Origin: Archangium sp.
GTDB lineage: Bacteria; Myxococcota; Myxococcia; Myxococcales; Myxococcaceae
Assembly: GCA_016793585.1 (NCBI GenBank)
Contig: JAEUJR010000134.1
Span: 1 to 38,323 of the forward strand
Direction: 5' to 3'
Length of the DNA: 38,323 bases
Shown: positions 1 to 8,730 of the stretch, one piece after another
How the letters are laid out: every line of letters starts with the position of its first letter
How positions within the stretch are numbered: position 1 is the first letter of the stretch
The notes under the pieces: generated by a model
Databases searched by the model: none
The model's input: the letters and a program-made list of their open reading frames with translations, nothing else
Told to the model about the DNA's origin: nothing
Translations under genes and position numbers: made by a program

Positions 1-21
1 CCGCGATTCCCACCCGCGCCG

Positions 22-27
22 AAAGGA
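22..27 (+). promoter_or_regulatory. Shine-Dalgarno for the GTG start at 35
   Basis: AAAGGA seven bases before GTG at 35-37. It supports the GTG start, which places the Rossmann motif at the normal distance from the N terminus. Confidence 0.6.
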
Positions 28-34
28 CCAAGCC

Positions 35-1066
35 GTGAAGATTCTCGTGACGGGTGCCACCGGTTTTCTCGGCACGCATCTGGTGCCCATGCTGCTCGAG
101 GCGGGTCATTCGGTGCGCTGCATCGGCCGCTCGAAGCCGCCTGCGGCGTGGGCCTCGAAGGTCGAGTTCATTCAGGCCGACCTGAAAGACCGCGAGGCCG
201 TGAAGGGCGCCATCGGCGGCATCGACGCGCTCATGCACCTCGCCGGGCTCGTGTCGTTCAAGAACGAAGACGGCCGCAAGATGTACGAGCTGCACGTCGA
301 CGCGACGCGCGAGCTGCTCAAAGAGATCATCACCTCGGGCCAGAAGCCGCGCGTGGTGCTGGTGTCGACGTCGGGCACCATCGCCGTCTCGAAGACCGAG
401 CGCGTGGGCACCGAGGCCGACGACTACCCCATCGAGACCGTCGGCCGCTGGCCCTATTACATGTCGAAGATCTACGAGGAGAAGCTGACCCTCGAGCTCT
501 GCAAGAAGCACGGGCTGCCGCTGGTGGTGCTGAACCCCTCGCTCCTCATGGGCCCGGGAGACGACCGGCTCTCGTCGACGTGGACGGTGGTGAAGTTCCT
601 GCAGCGCGACATTCCCGCGATGCCGGGCGGCGGCATGAGCTTCGTCGACGCGCGCGACGTGGCGAAGGCGGCGCTGGCGGCGCTCACGAGAGGCGAGCCC
701 TACGGCCGGCACCTGATGGGCGTGAACCTGTCGATGCACGACTTCTTCAAGCGCCTCGAGCGGCTGTCGGGTGTGCCCGCGCCGCGCGTGAAGCTGCCGA
801 AGGACGTGAACATTCTCGGGGCGTACGCACTCGAGGCGTTCGCGAAGTGGCGCAAGACCGAGGTGACGCTCGACCCGCAAGAGGTCGAGGTCGGTGAGCA
901 CTGGTTCTGGTGCGACTCGTCGAAGGCCGAGCGTGAGCTGGGCTTCATTGCGCGCGACCCCTACGAGACGTTGCACGACACCGTGCACTACGTGATGGGC
1001 AAGCTGCCGCCCAACGCGCTGCCCGGCCTCAAGGGCGAGCTGTACGACAAGCGCGAGGGCCGGTGA
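35..1066 (+). CDS. NAD(P)-dependent epimerase/dehydratase (extended SDR)
   Basis: A 343-residue extended short-chain dehydrogenase/reductase. The N terminus carries the Rossmann dinucleotide-binding motif TGATGFLG (G7-x2-G10-x2-G13), and the catalytic pair Y141-x3-K145 lies in YYMSK, followed by a proline-containing segment (LNPSLLMGPGD) typical of sugar-nucleotide epimerases and dihydroflavonol-reductase-like enzymes. The family oxidises, reduces or epimerises NAD(P)-linked substrates in the cytoplasm; the substrate cannot be read from the sequence. The start is GTG at 35, chosen because an AAAGGA Shine-Dalgarno sits at 22-27, seven bases away. Its stop overlaps the next start (ATGA), so the two genes are probably translationally coupled. 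Fold is near certain; specific reaction unknown. Confidence 0.92.
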   Translation: MKILVTGATGFLGTHLVPMLLEAGHSVRCIGRSKPPAAWASKVEFIQADLKDREAVKGAIGGIDALMHLAGLVSFKNEDGRKMYELHVDATRELLKEIITSGQKPRVVLVSTSGTIAVSKTERVGTEADDYPIETVGRWPYYMSKIYEEKLTLELCKKHGLPLVVLNPSLLMGPGDDRLSSTWTVVKFLQRDIPAMPGGGMSFVDARDVAKAALAALTRGEPYGRHLMGVNLSMHDFFKRLERLSGVPAPRVKLPKDVNILGAYALEAFAKWRKTEVTLDPQEVEVGEHWFWCDSSKAERELGFIARDPYETLHDTVHYVMGKLPPNALPGLKGELYDKREGR

Positions 1067-1782
1067 TGAAGCGCAGCGGGGCGGTGCTGGCCCTTCTGCT
1101 CGCGGCGTGTGGAAAGACGAACGCGGCGGCCATCGAAGAGCTCAAGCCCCGCTACGAGCCGATTCGAAAGAGCCTCGCGAGTCTGTTCGGGCATCTCGGC
1201 GATGCAGCCGTCGAGGTGCCGCTGAAGGGCATCGTCTTCGACGAGCGCAACGACGCGGTGGGCACGGTGACGTTCCTGATGCCCGAGCAGCTGAAGGACC
1301 CGGACCTGTCCGCGCGTCGCGATGACGAAGCGTACGTGAAGCGCTTCGACCCGATCGCCGGCGGCGACCTGCTGTACTGCCTGAATTGGACCGGCCCGAA
1401 GAACCCGATGGGCGAGGGCGCCATGTCGGCGCGCAACGGAGACTCGCTCAAGGCGAAGTGTGAACGCGCCGCCGCCGAGACGAAGTACGTCGTCGTCGTC
1501 GAGACGGTGAGCAGCGTGGTGCCGACGCTCGTCTCTGACGGCCAGTTCGTCGGAGGCAGCGCCGACCTGCGCGTGACGGTGTTCGACTTCGCCACGCAGC
1601 GGGTGGCGAGCCGCTTCGAGGTGCACGGCCAACCCGACCAGGTCGTGAACGTGCGCGTGAAGCCGGGAGAGTCGAAGGCCGTCGAGGCGGCCCTCTCGGT
1701 GCACAGCTCGATGTGGGTCGACGCGCGCAAGAAGCTGTTCGACGGGCTGAAGGAGCGCGGCGCCTCCATCACCCTGCGCTGA
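1063..1782 (+). CDS. Putative lipoprotein of unknown function
   Basis: A 239-residue protein I do not recognise. The first 18 residues form a lipoprotein signal (two basic residues region, hydrophobic LALLLA stretch, lipobox LLAAC) so the mature protein would be lipidated at the cysteine and exported. The remainder is mixed alpha/beta, polar and without transmembrane segments; two central cysteines (in YCLNW and AKCER) could form a disulfide. The ATG at 1063 overlaps the upstream epimerase stop by four bases (ATGA); a second in-frame ATG follows at once at 1066. Co-transcription with the epimerase is likely. No enzymatic motif is visible. Confidence 0.8.
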   Translation: MMKRSGAVLALLLAACGKTNAAAIEELKPRYEPIRKSLASLFGHLGDAAVEVPLKGIVFDERNDAVGTVTFLMPEQLKDPDLSARRDDEAYVKRFDPIAGGDLLYCLNWTGPKNPMGEGAMSARNGDSLKAKCERAAAETKYVVVVETVSSVVPTLVSDGQFVGGSADLRVTVFDFATQRVASRFEVHGQPDQVVNVRVKPGESKAVEAALSVHSSMWVDARKKLFDGLKERGASITLR

Positions 1783-1825
1783 CGATTCTGCGCAACTTCT
1801 CGATGCGTGCGGGGTTGGCGGGGTC

Positions 1826-3091
1826 ATGCGGTGGTTCTTCGTGTCGGCTGTCGTCTTCAGTGCGTGTTCGGGCCCTCATGCAGTGGTTCCTGACGGAGGC
1901 GACTTTGGGGCCGACGCGGGCCTCACCGCGGGTGGTGGAGGGGCAGCCGCGGGTGGCACTGCTGGTGGCTCCTCAGCAGGAGGCTCCGCGGGCGGTGGGA
2001 GCGCGGGCGGTTCGGTCTTCTGCGCGCCTCGTCCCACTGGCGCCGAGGTGAACTCGCTCACCGTCACCACCACGCCGACCGACTACGGCATGCAGGGCGC
2101 GCTCGCAGTGCAGGTGCGCTCCGACGTCGCCAACCCGCGCTGGCCGCAGGAGCCCATCACCGTCTACCGACCGGCCGACGCGCTGCAGTACCCGGTCATC
2201 TTCTACAGCCACGCGTTCCTCGGCAGCGACCACACGCGCATCGCGCCGATGCTCCGGCGCCTGGCGAGCGCGGGCTTCAACGTCGTCTTCGTCCCCTACA
2301 AGGGCCTCAGCGTCACACGCACCGAGCAGTACGCGACCCTGTGGGAGGGCTTTCGCGCCGCGGCCACCCAGTACGGGGCGCTGTTCGACCTGACGCGGGT
2401 GGGCTTCATGGGCCACTCGTTCGGAGGCGGCGCCACGCCCGAGCTGGCACGCCGCGCCTTCGCGGCGCCGACACTGAACGGTCTCACCCAGCCGTGGGGC
2501 TCGTCGGGCCGGTTCCTCTTCATCATGGCGCCGTGGTTCTCGTTCCCCGCCCTCGAGAGCCCGACCGCGACCAACGACGACTTTCGCGACCTGCCGCTCG
2601 ACGTGAAGGTCGTGGTGCAGGTGTTCGCCGACGACGACACCAACGACCACCTCATCGCCCGGCAAGACGTCTGGGACAAGCTGCCCACGGGCCTCGAGCG
2701 CAGCTGGCAGGTCATCTCCAGCGACCAGTGCGGCGCAGACCTGCTCCTCGCCAGCCACAACATTCCACCCGGCGACGTCGCGAACGCGGGTGACAACGCG
2801 CTCGATGTCTGGGGCATCACCCGGCACGCACTCGCGCTCGCTGACTACGCCGTTGGCTCGAAACGCGACGCCGCGAAGGAGGTGGCGTTCGGGCTCACCG
2901 AGGCCGGCCGCTCGATGGGCCAATGGGTCGGCTGTGGTGGCCGGCAGGTCGTGCCGCTGACGGCGTCGACGTCACCCGTCTTCACGCCGTGCTCCGGTGG
3001 CGCCGCGCAGCCGAAGCAGTACACCTTCGACGTGTCGCAACACTGCCGCTACTCCGACCGCGGCGCTGCCGGCACGCCCCCCTGTCGCTAG
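1826..3091 (+). CDS. Secreted alpha/beta-hydrolase lipoprotein (dienelactone/polyester hydrolase-like)
   Basis: A 421-residue exported esterase/lipase-like protein. A lipoprotein signal with lipobox FSAC at about residue 14 is followed by a low-complexity Gly/Ser/Ala linker (about residues 33-65) that would tether the enzyme to the membrane. The catalytic domain begins near residue 70. The nucleophile elbow is GHSFGG with Ser198; candidate acid residues are D269-D271 (FADDD) and the candidate His is H311 (ASHN), the order expected for alpha/beta hydrolases. HAFLGSDHTR near residue 130 resembles an oxyanion-hole loop. Closest in layout to chlorophyllase, dienelactone hydrolase and polyester-hydrolase families. 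Four late cysteines could form disulfides. Substrate unknown. Confidence 0.85.
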   Translation: MRWFFVSAVVFSACSGPHAVVPDGGDFGADAGLTAGGGGAAAGGTAGGSSAGGSAGGGSAGGSVFCAPRPTGAEVNSLTVTTTPTDYGMQGALAVQVRSDVANPRWPQEPITVYRPADALQYPVIFYSHAFLGSDHTRIAPMLRRLASAGFNVVFVPYKGLSVTRTEQYATLWEGFRAAATQYGALFDLTRVGFMGHSFGGGATPELARRAFAAPTLNGLTQPWGSSGRFLFIMAPWFSFPALESPTATNDDFRDLPLDVKVVVQVFADDDTNDHLIARQDVWDKLPTGLERSWQVISSDQCGADLLLASHNIPPGDVANAGDNALDVWGITRHALALADYAVGSKRDAAKEVAFGLTEAGRSMGQWVGCGGRQVVPLTASTSPVFTPCSGGAAQPKQYTFDVSQHCRYSDRGAAGTPPCR

Positions 3092-3250
3092 GCCGCGCGC
3101 CGACTGCCTCGGCGTGGGCTTGCACGCACGCCCTCGAAACGCCGCCGCGCCGAGCACTCGTCGCGCGCGAGGTGAGGAAGAACCCCAGGGCCTCGCGAGT
3201 GGCTCTCACCTGTCGAACCAGCACCCCTCGGCCGGTTCACTGGAGCTCCC

Positions 3251-3685
3251 ATGAGTCGCGCTCGCTGGGTGGCGGTGTTCACGGTCGTGTCGTGCTCGGC
3301 GTTGGCCCAGCCAGTCGACGCGCGGCAGCTGGTGAAGATGCCCGAGCCCGCGGTCGCGACGTTACGCGCCGAGATGCGGGACAACCTGGTGACGCTCAAT
3401 GAGCTCGTCACGCTCGTAGTGGCGGGCAAGGTGAAGGAGGCTGGCGTCGTCGCCGAGAAGAAGCTCGGTACGGGCGTGATGGGCCAGCACCGCGACAAGC
3501 CGCTCGAGGCCCGGCCCGGAGCGCACATGCCGCCCGCCATGCACGAGCTCGGTCGAAGCCAGCACCAGGCCGCCAGCGCGTTCGCCGCCATCGCTGCGAC
3601 GGGAGACCGCGAGAAGGCGCTCGCTGCGCTGCCGACGCTCAACGCCTCGTGCGTGAGCTGTCACCTTGCGTTTCGCGTTCGCTGA
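3251..3685 (+). CDS. Cytochrome c'-like (class II) haem protein
   Basis: A 144-residue exported protein. A signal peptide (cleavage after ALA at about residue 19) is followed by an alpha-helical domain, and a single haem-attachment motif C134-V-S-C137-H138 lies six residues from the C terminus. A lone C-terminal CxxCH in a helical protein of about 125 mature residues is the hallmark of class II cytochromes (c', c-556), which form four-helix bundles in the periplasm. Roles in the family include electron transfer and binding of NO or CO; the sixth-ligand residue cannot be decided here. It stands alone between a long leader and a convergent gene whose stop lies three bases away. Confidence 0.8.
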   Translation: MSRARWVAVFTVVSCSALAQPVDARQLVKMPEPAVATLRAEMRDNLVTLNELVTLVVAGKVKEAGVVAEKKLGTGVMGQHRDKPLEARPGAHMPPAMHELGRSQHQAASAFAAIAATGDREKALAALPTLNASCVSCHLAFRVR

Positions 3686-3688
3686 CGC

Positions 3689-4447
3689 TCAACGCCAGGC
3701 GAGCACGCGGTAGAACGCCGTGCCGAGGTTTCCGTCGGCGTCGCCCACGTACTGAAAGCCCGTGCCCGCGAGGTAGTAGCCCCACGCGTTGCAGCCGGGC
3801 GTCAGCGCCACCGTGATGGTGTTGAGGTCGGTCATCGTGTTGATGGGGTTGATGCACGACGAGCCGTCGTTGAACCCCGACGTCGCCAGCACCACGCGCG
3901 TCGTGCACGCGTTGCCCGAGATGGCTCCGCACGCCAGCAGCTGAATCTGCGAGGGCGTGGCGTTGAAGTTGTGCGCGAAGGTGTAGTTGTTGCCGATGGT
4001 GACGGCCTGCCAACCCGAGTCGTAGTTCGGCGCCACGCGGCCACTCACGGTGAGGTTGCCGGTGATGCCCGTCGCGCCCGTGATGTTCGTCGCGCCGGTG
4101 ATGCTCGTCGTCCCCGAGATGGTGGTCGGCCCAAGCGCCGCGTTCCCGTTGACGGTCGCGCTCGCCAACGTGGTGGTGCCGGTGATGGCGACGTTGGGGC
4201 TGCCGACCGCGCCGACCTTCTGCTCGAGCCAGGTCTTCAGCTGCGCGAAGTTGCCGTTCACCTCCGACGCGTAGGCGGGCGTATCGGGCGTGAAGACGGT
4301 CAGCTGGGCGAACGCGACCGAGGCCACCGTGAGCACGGCCGCCACCAGCCACCGCAAACGAACGCGGCGCTGCTGCTCCACGGCGGCGAGCCGATGCTTG
4401 AGCACTTCGACTTCACGGAGAACGTCGTCGAGGCGCGGGTCGGGCAT
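3689..4447 (-). CDS. Membrane-anchored coiled-coil protein with tail-fibre-like repeats
   Basis: A 252-residue protein not assigned to a named family. Residues 1-27 are a charged coiled-coil-like helix (LDDVLREVEVLKHRLAAVEQ), residues 32-47 a membrane segment without a clear cleavage site, and residues 85-140 a low-complexity stretch of short Thr/Gly/Ile-rich repeats (ITGAT, ISGTT, ITGNLTVSG) like those of trimeric beta-helical phage tail fibres and autotransporter stalks. The C-terminal 110 residues form a compact beta-rich domain with four cysteines (LACG, NACT, SSCIN, PGCN). I infer a type II membrane protein exposing a trimeric stalk and head. The gene is monocistronic and convergent with the cytochrome gene. 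Confidence 0.7.
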   Translation of the reverse strand: MPDPRLDDVLREVEVLKHRLAAVEQQRRVRLRWLVAAVLTVASVAFAQLTVFTPDTPAYASEVNGNFAQLKTWLEQKVGAVGSPNVAITGTTTLASATVNGNAALGPTTISGTTSITGATNITGATGITGNLTVSGRVAPNYDSGWQAVTIGNNYTFAHNFNATPSQIQLLACGAISGNACTTRVVLATSGFNDGSSCINPINTMTDLNTITVALTPGCNAWGYYLAGTGFQYVGDADGNLGTAFYRVLAWR

Positions 4448-4474
4448 GCCTGCTCGATAGCACGACCACCTGCC

Positions 4475-5695
4475 TCACCGCGCCAGCAGGAGCAGGGCGG
4501 CCGCCGTCGAGAGCAGCGTCACTGGAACCCCGACCTTCGCGTACTCGACGAAGCCCATCTTCTCCTTCGCGCGCTCGAACACGATGATGTTCGCGACCGA
4601 GCCGAGCAGCGTGAGGTTGCCCGCGAGCGTCGAGACGAGCGCCGTCACCGTCCACGCGTGCGCAGCGTCGGGGAACGAACGAATCCACGGTTCGAGCACG
4701 AGAATGAGCGGCACGTTGCTGACGACTTGAGAGCCGATTCCCAGCACCGCAGTCAGCACGAGCGAGCCATGGCCCAGCGCGCCCTCGGTCGAGGCGACCC
4801 ATTCCTGGGGAAAGCCCGTGCGCTGCAGCGCCGCGACGAGCACGAAGAGGCCGGCGAAGAAGAGCAGCACGCTCCAGTCGACCATCGCGAGCAGCTTCTC
4901 GGCACGCGGGCCCGCGACGATGAGCGTCACCGTGCCCGCGGCCAGCGCCGACAACGCCAACGGCGCGCCGAGCAGGTTCGCCACGACCGCGCCGACGAGC
5001 GCCACCACGCACGCGACGAGCAGCGGGCGGTCGATGCTCGTCTCGTCCTTCACGTCCTGCGATGGCGTCTCGACCGACAGCGCCTTCCGGAAGAAGACGT
5101 GCAGCAGCGCCGCCGTCACCACGAGCGCCACCAGCACCGGCACCGCCACGTCACCGAGGTAGCCGCGATAGGAGAGGGCCGACAACTTGCCCACGAGCAT
5201 GTTCTGCGGGTTGCCCGCCAGCGAGAGCGCCGAGCCGGCGTTGCTGCCCATCGCCACCGCGAAGAGAAACGGCTTCACCTGCGCGCGCGCCGTCTTCGCC
5301 AGCTGCACCACGAGCGGCGTCGCCAGCAGACACACGGCGTCGTTCACCAGCGCCGCCGAGAGCACGCCGCAGCCGATGGTCACCGCCCACAGCAGGCCCG
5401 CGCGCGACGTCACGCGCTTCGAGAGCCACCGCGTCGCCCACGCGAAGAAGCCGGCCTCACCGAGCCCGGCGGCCACCAGCATCATGCCGAGCAGCAACGA
5501 CAGCGTGTGCAGCTCGACGGCCTTCAGCGCCTCGTCGACGCCGAGAAATGGAGCGCCTGCCCACGCCCCGAGCACCACGCAGACGGTCGCTCCGATGAGC
5601 GCCATCGCGGGCCGCCCCACCGGCAGCCAACGCAGCCGCCGCGCCGTGATGCCGACGTACGAGAGCGCGAAGGTGACGAGAATGGCGAGGCGCAC
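4475..5695 (-). CDS. SLC13/ArsB-type anion transporter (YbiR-like)
   Basis: A 406-residue polytopic inner-membrane protein with about ten hydrophobic segments. It has the two symmetry-related signature loops of the ion-transporter (DASS/ArsB/NhaD) superfamily: SLAGNPQNMLVG in the first half and LLGSVANIIVFERAK in the second. Families of this fold move dicarboxylates, sulfate, arsenite or Na+/H+; the GNPQN loop fits a carboxylate or inorganic anion carrier such as YbiR. The start is GTG at 5695, one base after the stop of the preceding gene, so coupling is likely. The ligand is inference only. Confidence 0.85.
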   Translation of the reverse strand: MRLAILVTFALSYVGITARRLRWLPVGRPAMALIGATVCVVLGAWAGAPFLGVDEALKAVELHTLSLLLGMMLVAAGLGEAGFFAWATRWLSKRVTSRAGLLWAVTIGCGVLSAALVNDAVCLLATPLVVQLAKTARAQVKPFLFAVAMGSNAGSALSLAGNPQNMLVGKLSALSYRGYLGDVAVPVLVALVVTAALLHVFFRKALSVETPSQDVKDETSIDRPLLVACVVALVGAVVANLLGAPLALSALAAGTVTLIVAGPRAEKLLAMVDWSVLLFFAGLFVLVAALQRTGFPQEWVASTEGALGHGSLVLTAVLGIGSQVVSNVPLILVLEPWIRSFPDAAHAWTVTALVSTLAGNLTLLGSVANIIVFERAKEKMGFVEYAKVGVPVTLLSTAAALLLLAR

Positions 5696-5696
5696 G

Positions 5697-6407
5697 TCAC
5701 AGCTTCGGCGGTGGTGGGCCGTTCTTCGCCGCCTGCTCGTCGTCGAAGGCCTTCTGAACCGAGCGCTCGGCCTCGAGCAGCGTGTCGTCGCTCACCTGAA
5801 TCGAGCAGAACTCGCCAGCGGGCCCTTCGGTGGCGCCACACTCGGCGCGCAGGTTCATGTCGTCTTTCTTCCACGACATCTGAATCGGCGCGTTCTTGAA
5901 GTCGGGCGGCCCGTACTTCGCGATCAACGCCTTGCCCGTGCTCGAGCTCTCGGTCAGCACGTCCTTCGCGAAGGTGTAGTTGATCTCGTAGACGCGCGGC
6001 ACGCTCGTGTCGGTGCCGACGATGGAGATGTACGAGAGCGGCGGCGACATGAACTTGCGGTCGAGGTACGTGCTGCCTGCGCCTTCGTCCATGAAGCACG
6101 ACTGGCCCGCGGGCAGGTCGCCCTCGGTGCGAATGTGCGAGATCTTCGTCGGCCTGCCCTGACAGCGCTTGTCGAGGAACTTCACGCACGTGCGGCGGTA
6201 GGTCGAGAAGCCCTCTTTCGAGGGGTCAGGGCCACAGGTGAAGCCGGGCACCTTGAACAGCTCGGCGCCGGCAGAGACCTCGAGCACCGTGAACTTCTTC
6301 CACGCGTCGGCTTTCTCCGGGTAGGCGCCGGGCTTCATCTTCGGCTTCTCGGCGAACGCGACAGCTGACACCAGACACAGCGTCAACGGCAGCAGGCGGT
6401 TGGTCAT
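5697..6407 (-). CDS. Secreted protein of unknown function
   Basis: A 236-residue protein with a Sec signal peptide (MTNRLLPLTLCLVSAVAFA, cleavage after AFA). The mature part is soluble, lysine-rich at first, with six cysteines (TCG, TCVK, RCQ, SCF, ECG, FCS) suggesting disulfides in the periplasm. The ATG at 6407 is chosen over an upstream in-frame ATG at 6518 because the signal peptide begins exactly there and the upstream start would run into the FAD oxidoreductase gene. It lies between the oxidoreductase (11-base gap) and the anion transporter (one-base gap), so all three are probably one transcript. I do not recognise the family. Confidence 0.75.
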   Translation of the reverse strand: MTNRLLPLTLCLVSAVAFAEKPKMKPGAYPEKADAWKKFTVLEVSAGAELFKVPGFTCGPDPSKEGFSTYRRTCVKFLDKRCQGRPTKISHIRTEGDLPAGQSCFMDEGAGSTYLDRKFMSPPLSYISIVGTDTSVPRVYEINYTFAKDVLTESSSTGKALIAKYGPPDFKNAPIQMSWKKDDMNLRAECGATEGPAGEFCSIQVSDDTLLEAERSVQKAFDDEQAAKNGPPPPKL

Positions 6408-6418
6408 GGCGTGAGTAT

Positions 6419-7711
6419 TCAACGCTTGTCGGGCATGGGCCACGCCTTCGCGAGCCCCAGCTTCGTCGTCAATGCACGCGCCTCGAGAATGTTGTCTTCG
6501 ATGCTGCAGTACATCCACCCGCCGTAGCGGCCGATGCTGTGCACGCCCTTCGCCGCGAGCTCGGCCTTCACGCGCGCGACCTCTGCGAGCGACTGCTTCG
6601 TGATGTGCACGTACGCGGGGTTCATCACCACCGAGTGTTCGGCCACCAGCTTCTGCGTGGTGACGAGGCCCTCGTCGCTCAGGTGTTTCAGCACGCGGGC
6701 CCGCTCGGCGGCGACGTCGATGCGCGCGTCACGTGGGAAGCCGAGCTCGACGTAGAGGCTCATGCGCGGGCTGTCGAAGATGTTGTCGTAGAAACCCACG
6801 CGGTAGAACGAGCGCGCTCGGTCGGGCACGTACAGCCAGTGGATGTCCTTCGGGCCCTTCGTGTCGAAGCCCAGGTTGAACACGAGCACCTGGTTCCAGG
6901 TGTACGTCGCGGGGTCGAACGGCACGCCGCACAGCTCGAGCAGCTTCGGAAACGGCGCCGAAGTGACGAGCCGCTCGAAGCGGTACTCGCCCTTCGTCGT
7001 GCGCGCGACCTTGTTCGTCAGGTCGATGCCGGTGAGTGACTCGCCGAGCTTGAGCGCCGACGGCTCGACCTCACGCAAGAGCGCGTTCACGTACTCGATG
7101 GCGCCACCCTCGGGGTACGTGAAGGTCGCGTTGTACGTCGCGTTGTCCGGCTGCCGCATGTTGCGAATGATGTCGGTGAGGTCGGCGTGCGGGAAGAAGC
7201 GGCCCATCGCGTCGCGGTCGAGCGTCGAGAGGTCGGTCGCGTACAGCTTCTCGTTGTACGGAATGAGGAACTTCTCGGCGATGGAGCGCCCGAAGCGCGC
7301 GTAGAGCATCTCTTTGAAGTTCGTCTCGGGCTGCGTCTGGCCGCTGTGCCGCGCGAAGTAGAGGTCGTGCAGGCAGTCGATGAAGTCCTGCTGAGGCAGT
7401 TGGTGAATGTTCTTCTGAAAGGGGAAATCGACCATGCGCTTCGCGAACGAGATGAACGACTTCTTCGCGACCGTGCGCACCGTCTGCCCGGGCATGCGCG
7501 CCTTGAGCCACGCCTCGACGTCGGGGTGTTTGAAGTGGAAGAAGTGGCCCGAGTAGTCCCACACGAAGCCGTCCTGCTTCACCGTCTTGCAGTAGCCGCC
7601 CGGCTCGCCGTCGCGCTCGAGCACGAGCAGGTTCGCGCCGCGCCCGATGCTGGCCGCCGTCGCCAGTCCACTGATGCCTGCTCCCACGATGAGCGTCTCG
7701 ACGTTCGTCAT
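6419..7711 (-). CDS. FAD-dependent oxidoreductase (protoporphyrinogen oxidase/UDP-galactopyranose mutase-like)
   Basis: A 430-residue flavoprotein. The N terminus has the FAD Rossmann motif [11 protein letters not shown] (residues 7-17) and the GG-type follow-up [11 protein letters not shown], then [10 protein letters not shown], which resembles the early substrate-side motif of UDP-galactopyranose mutase and related NAD(P)-binding amine-oxidase-fold enzymes of polysaccharide clusters. A C-terminal FAD-contact motif, [16 protein letters not shown], is present. Start chosen at 7711 because the flavin fold begins six residues later; an in-frame ATG at 7762 overlaps the upstream stop as ATGA and would add 17 unstructured residues, so it remains possible. 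The fold is clear, but the substrate is uncertain. Confidence 0.85.
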   Translation of the reverse strand: MTNVETLIVGAGISGLATAASIGRGANLLVLERDGEPGGYCKTVKQDGFVWDYSGHFFHFKHPDVEAWLKARMPGQTVRTVAKKSFISFAKRMVDFPFQKNIHQLPQQDFIDCLHDLYFARHSGQTQPETNFKEMLYARFGRSIAEKFLIPYNEKLYATDLSTLDRDAMGRFFPHADLTDIIRNMRQPDNATYNATFTYPEGGAIEYVNALLREVEPSALKLGESLTGIDLTNKVARTTKGEYRFERLVTSAPFPKLLELCGVPFDPATYTWNQVLVFNLGFDTKGPKDIHWLYVPDRARSFYRVGFYDNIFDSPRMSLYVELGFPRDARIDVAAERARVLKHLSDEGLVTTQKLVAEHSVVMNPAYVHITKQSLAEVARVKAELAAKGVHSIGRYGGWMYCSIEDNILEARALTTKLGLAKAWPMPDKR

Positions 7712-7758
7712 GCCGGTGGTGATGCCCGACTCCGCGCGCGCTGTCACCGGTGACGCAG

Positions 7759-8607
7759 TCATCGGCCCGTCTTCGTCGCCACGCGGCTCACCCTGAACGG
7801 CACCAGAAGGCGCGTGGCACCGCGGAGCGGAAACGGGACCGCTGCGACGAGCCGGCGGCCTCCGAAGGGAATCGACCCGAGCAGAGCGGAGTTGTCGCGG
7901 ATCTGCGTGTTGCGGAAGTGGCCGTTCACGATCTGAACGAAGAGTGTTCCGGTGCCAGACCCGAGGTCGACGGCGTCGGTCCCATCGAGCTCGCGCACGA
8001 AGCCGCCGAGCAGTTGACTGACGCTGTACCGGGCCTCGCGCCCTTCGTCGCTGTCGGGCGAGACCTCTTCGAAGTCTGCGTCAGAGGCCAGCACCTCGCC
8101 GTCTTCGAGCACGCGGTGTCGGAGCACCCGCGGCGTGGAGAACCGAACCACGAACTTCTGCCCGCGCGCCTCGGTCGGCCCCCACCACTTCGTGCCCTTC
8201 GTGATGCCGCTCTTCAACAGGCGGCGGCTGACGAGCGACCACGCCTGCTGCCGGTCCTGCACTGTGGTCGGTGCGTGCAGCTCGAGCGCCATGGGCGCCG
8301 TCACCACCGTCAAGACGCTGAAGAACAGCGCGAGGTCGGCGCCGCGATGAGGCTCGCGGTAGTTCAGCTCGTCGGTGTGGGTGATGAGCTGTACGCCTGC
8401 GTCGCTGCACAGCTCGAAGAACACGGTGTTGCCGGCGGGCCACGCCGACAGCTCCCACGCCCCACCGTCGACCACCCCGAGGCCCTCGGCGGCCGCCGCC
8501 TGTCGAAGCGTTTCGCCGAGCAGGGCGCACCCGGCGTCGGCCTCGCAGTGCGTCACCACGCTCACCGAGGGAGATGCAGCCAGCAACGTGAACAGAAGCG
8601 TGTGCAT
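7759..8607 (-). CDS. Secreted protein of unknown function
   Basis: A 282-residue protein with a short signal peptide ([14 protein letters not shown]). The mature part contains two close cysteines (HCEADAGC) and another in LCSDAG, a moderately hydrophobic segment at [17 protein letters not shown], and otherwise a mixed, beta-rich composition ending in a basic tail. The frame stays open upstream for hundreds of codons, but those bases are the antisense of the gene at 8731; the signal peptide fixes the start at ATG 8607. Its stop overlaps or abuts the FAD oxidoreductase, which suggests an operon continuing to the anion transporter. No family recognised. Confidence 0.65.
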   Translation of the reverse strand: MHTLLFTLLAASPSVSVVTHCEADAGCALLGETLRQAAAAEGLGVVDGGAWELSAWPAGNTVFFELCSDAGVQLITHTDELNYREPHRGADLALFFSVLTVVTAPMALELHAPTTVQDRQQAWSLVSRRLLKSGITKGTKWWGPTEARGQKFVVRFSTPRVLRHRVLEDGEVLASDADFEEVSPDSDEGREARYSVSQLLGGFVRELDGTDAVDLGSGTGTLFVQIVNGHFRNTQIRDNSALLGSIPFGGRRLVAAVPFPLRGATRLLVPFRVSRVATKTGR

Positions 8608-8703
8608 GAGGCCCTCGCGCGTTTCGACTCGGTAGCACCACTCGTGGCTCGCGCTGCGCACGAACTCGCGCAGCAGCCGTCGTGCTTTCGTGCGGCTCGA
8701 CCC

Positions 8704-8730
8704 GGCCCACCGTTCGCACGGCGGTGGGCC
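8704..8730 (+). promoter_or_regulatory. Perfect 9-bp inverted repeat abutting the ATG at 8731
   Basis: GGCCCACCG at 8704-8712 pairs exactly with CGGTGGGCC at 8722-8730, leaving a nine-base loop. The right arm ends at the base before ATG 8731 and occupies the place where a Shine-Dalgarno would be. It may be an RNA hairpin occluding the ribosome site or an operator in the divergent promoter region (8608-8730). The structure is seen; function is inference. Confidence 0.45.

Noticed and set aside
3092..3250. Possible small gene or RNA in the 159-bp gap before the cytochrome gene
   Set aside because: No Shine-Dalgarno with a credible frame, no strong dyad and no tRNA-like fold were seen.
3971..5899. 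A long plus-strand open frame opposite the anion transporter
   Set aside because: The minus-strand transporter has clear family motifs and membrane segments; the plus-strand product is Arg/His-rich with none.
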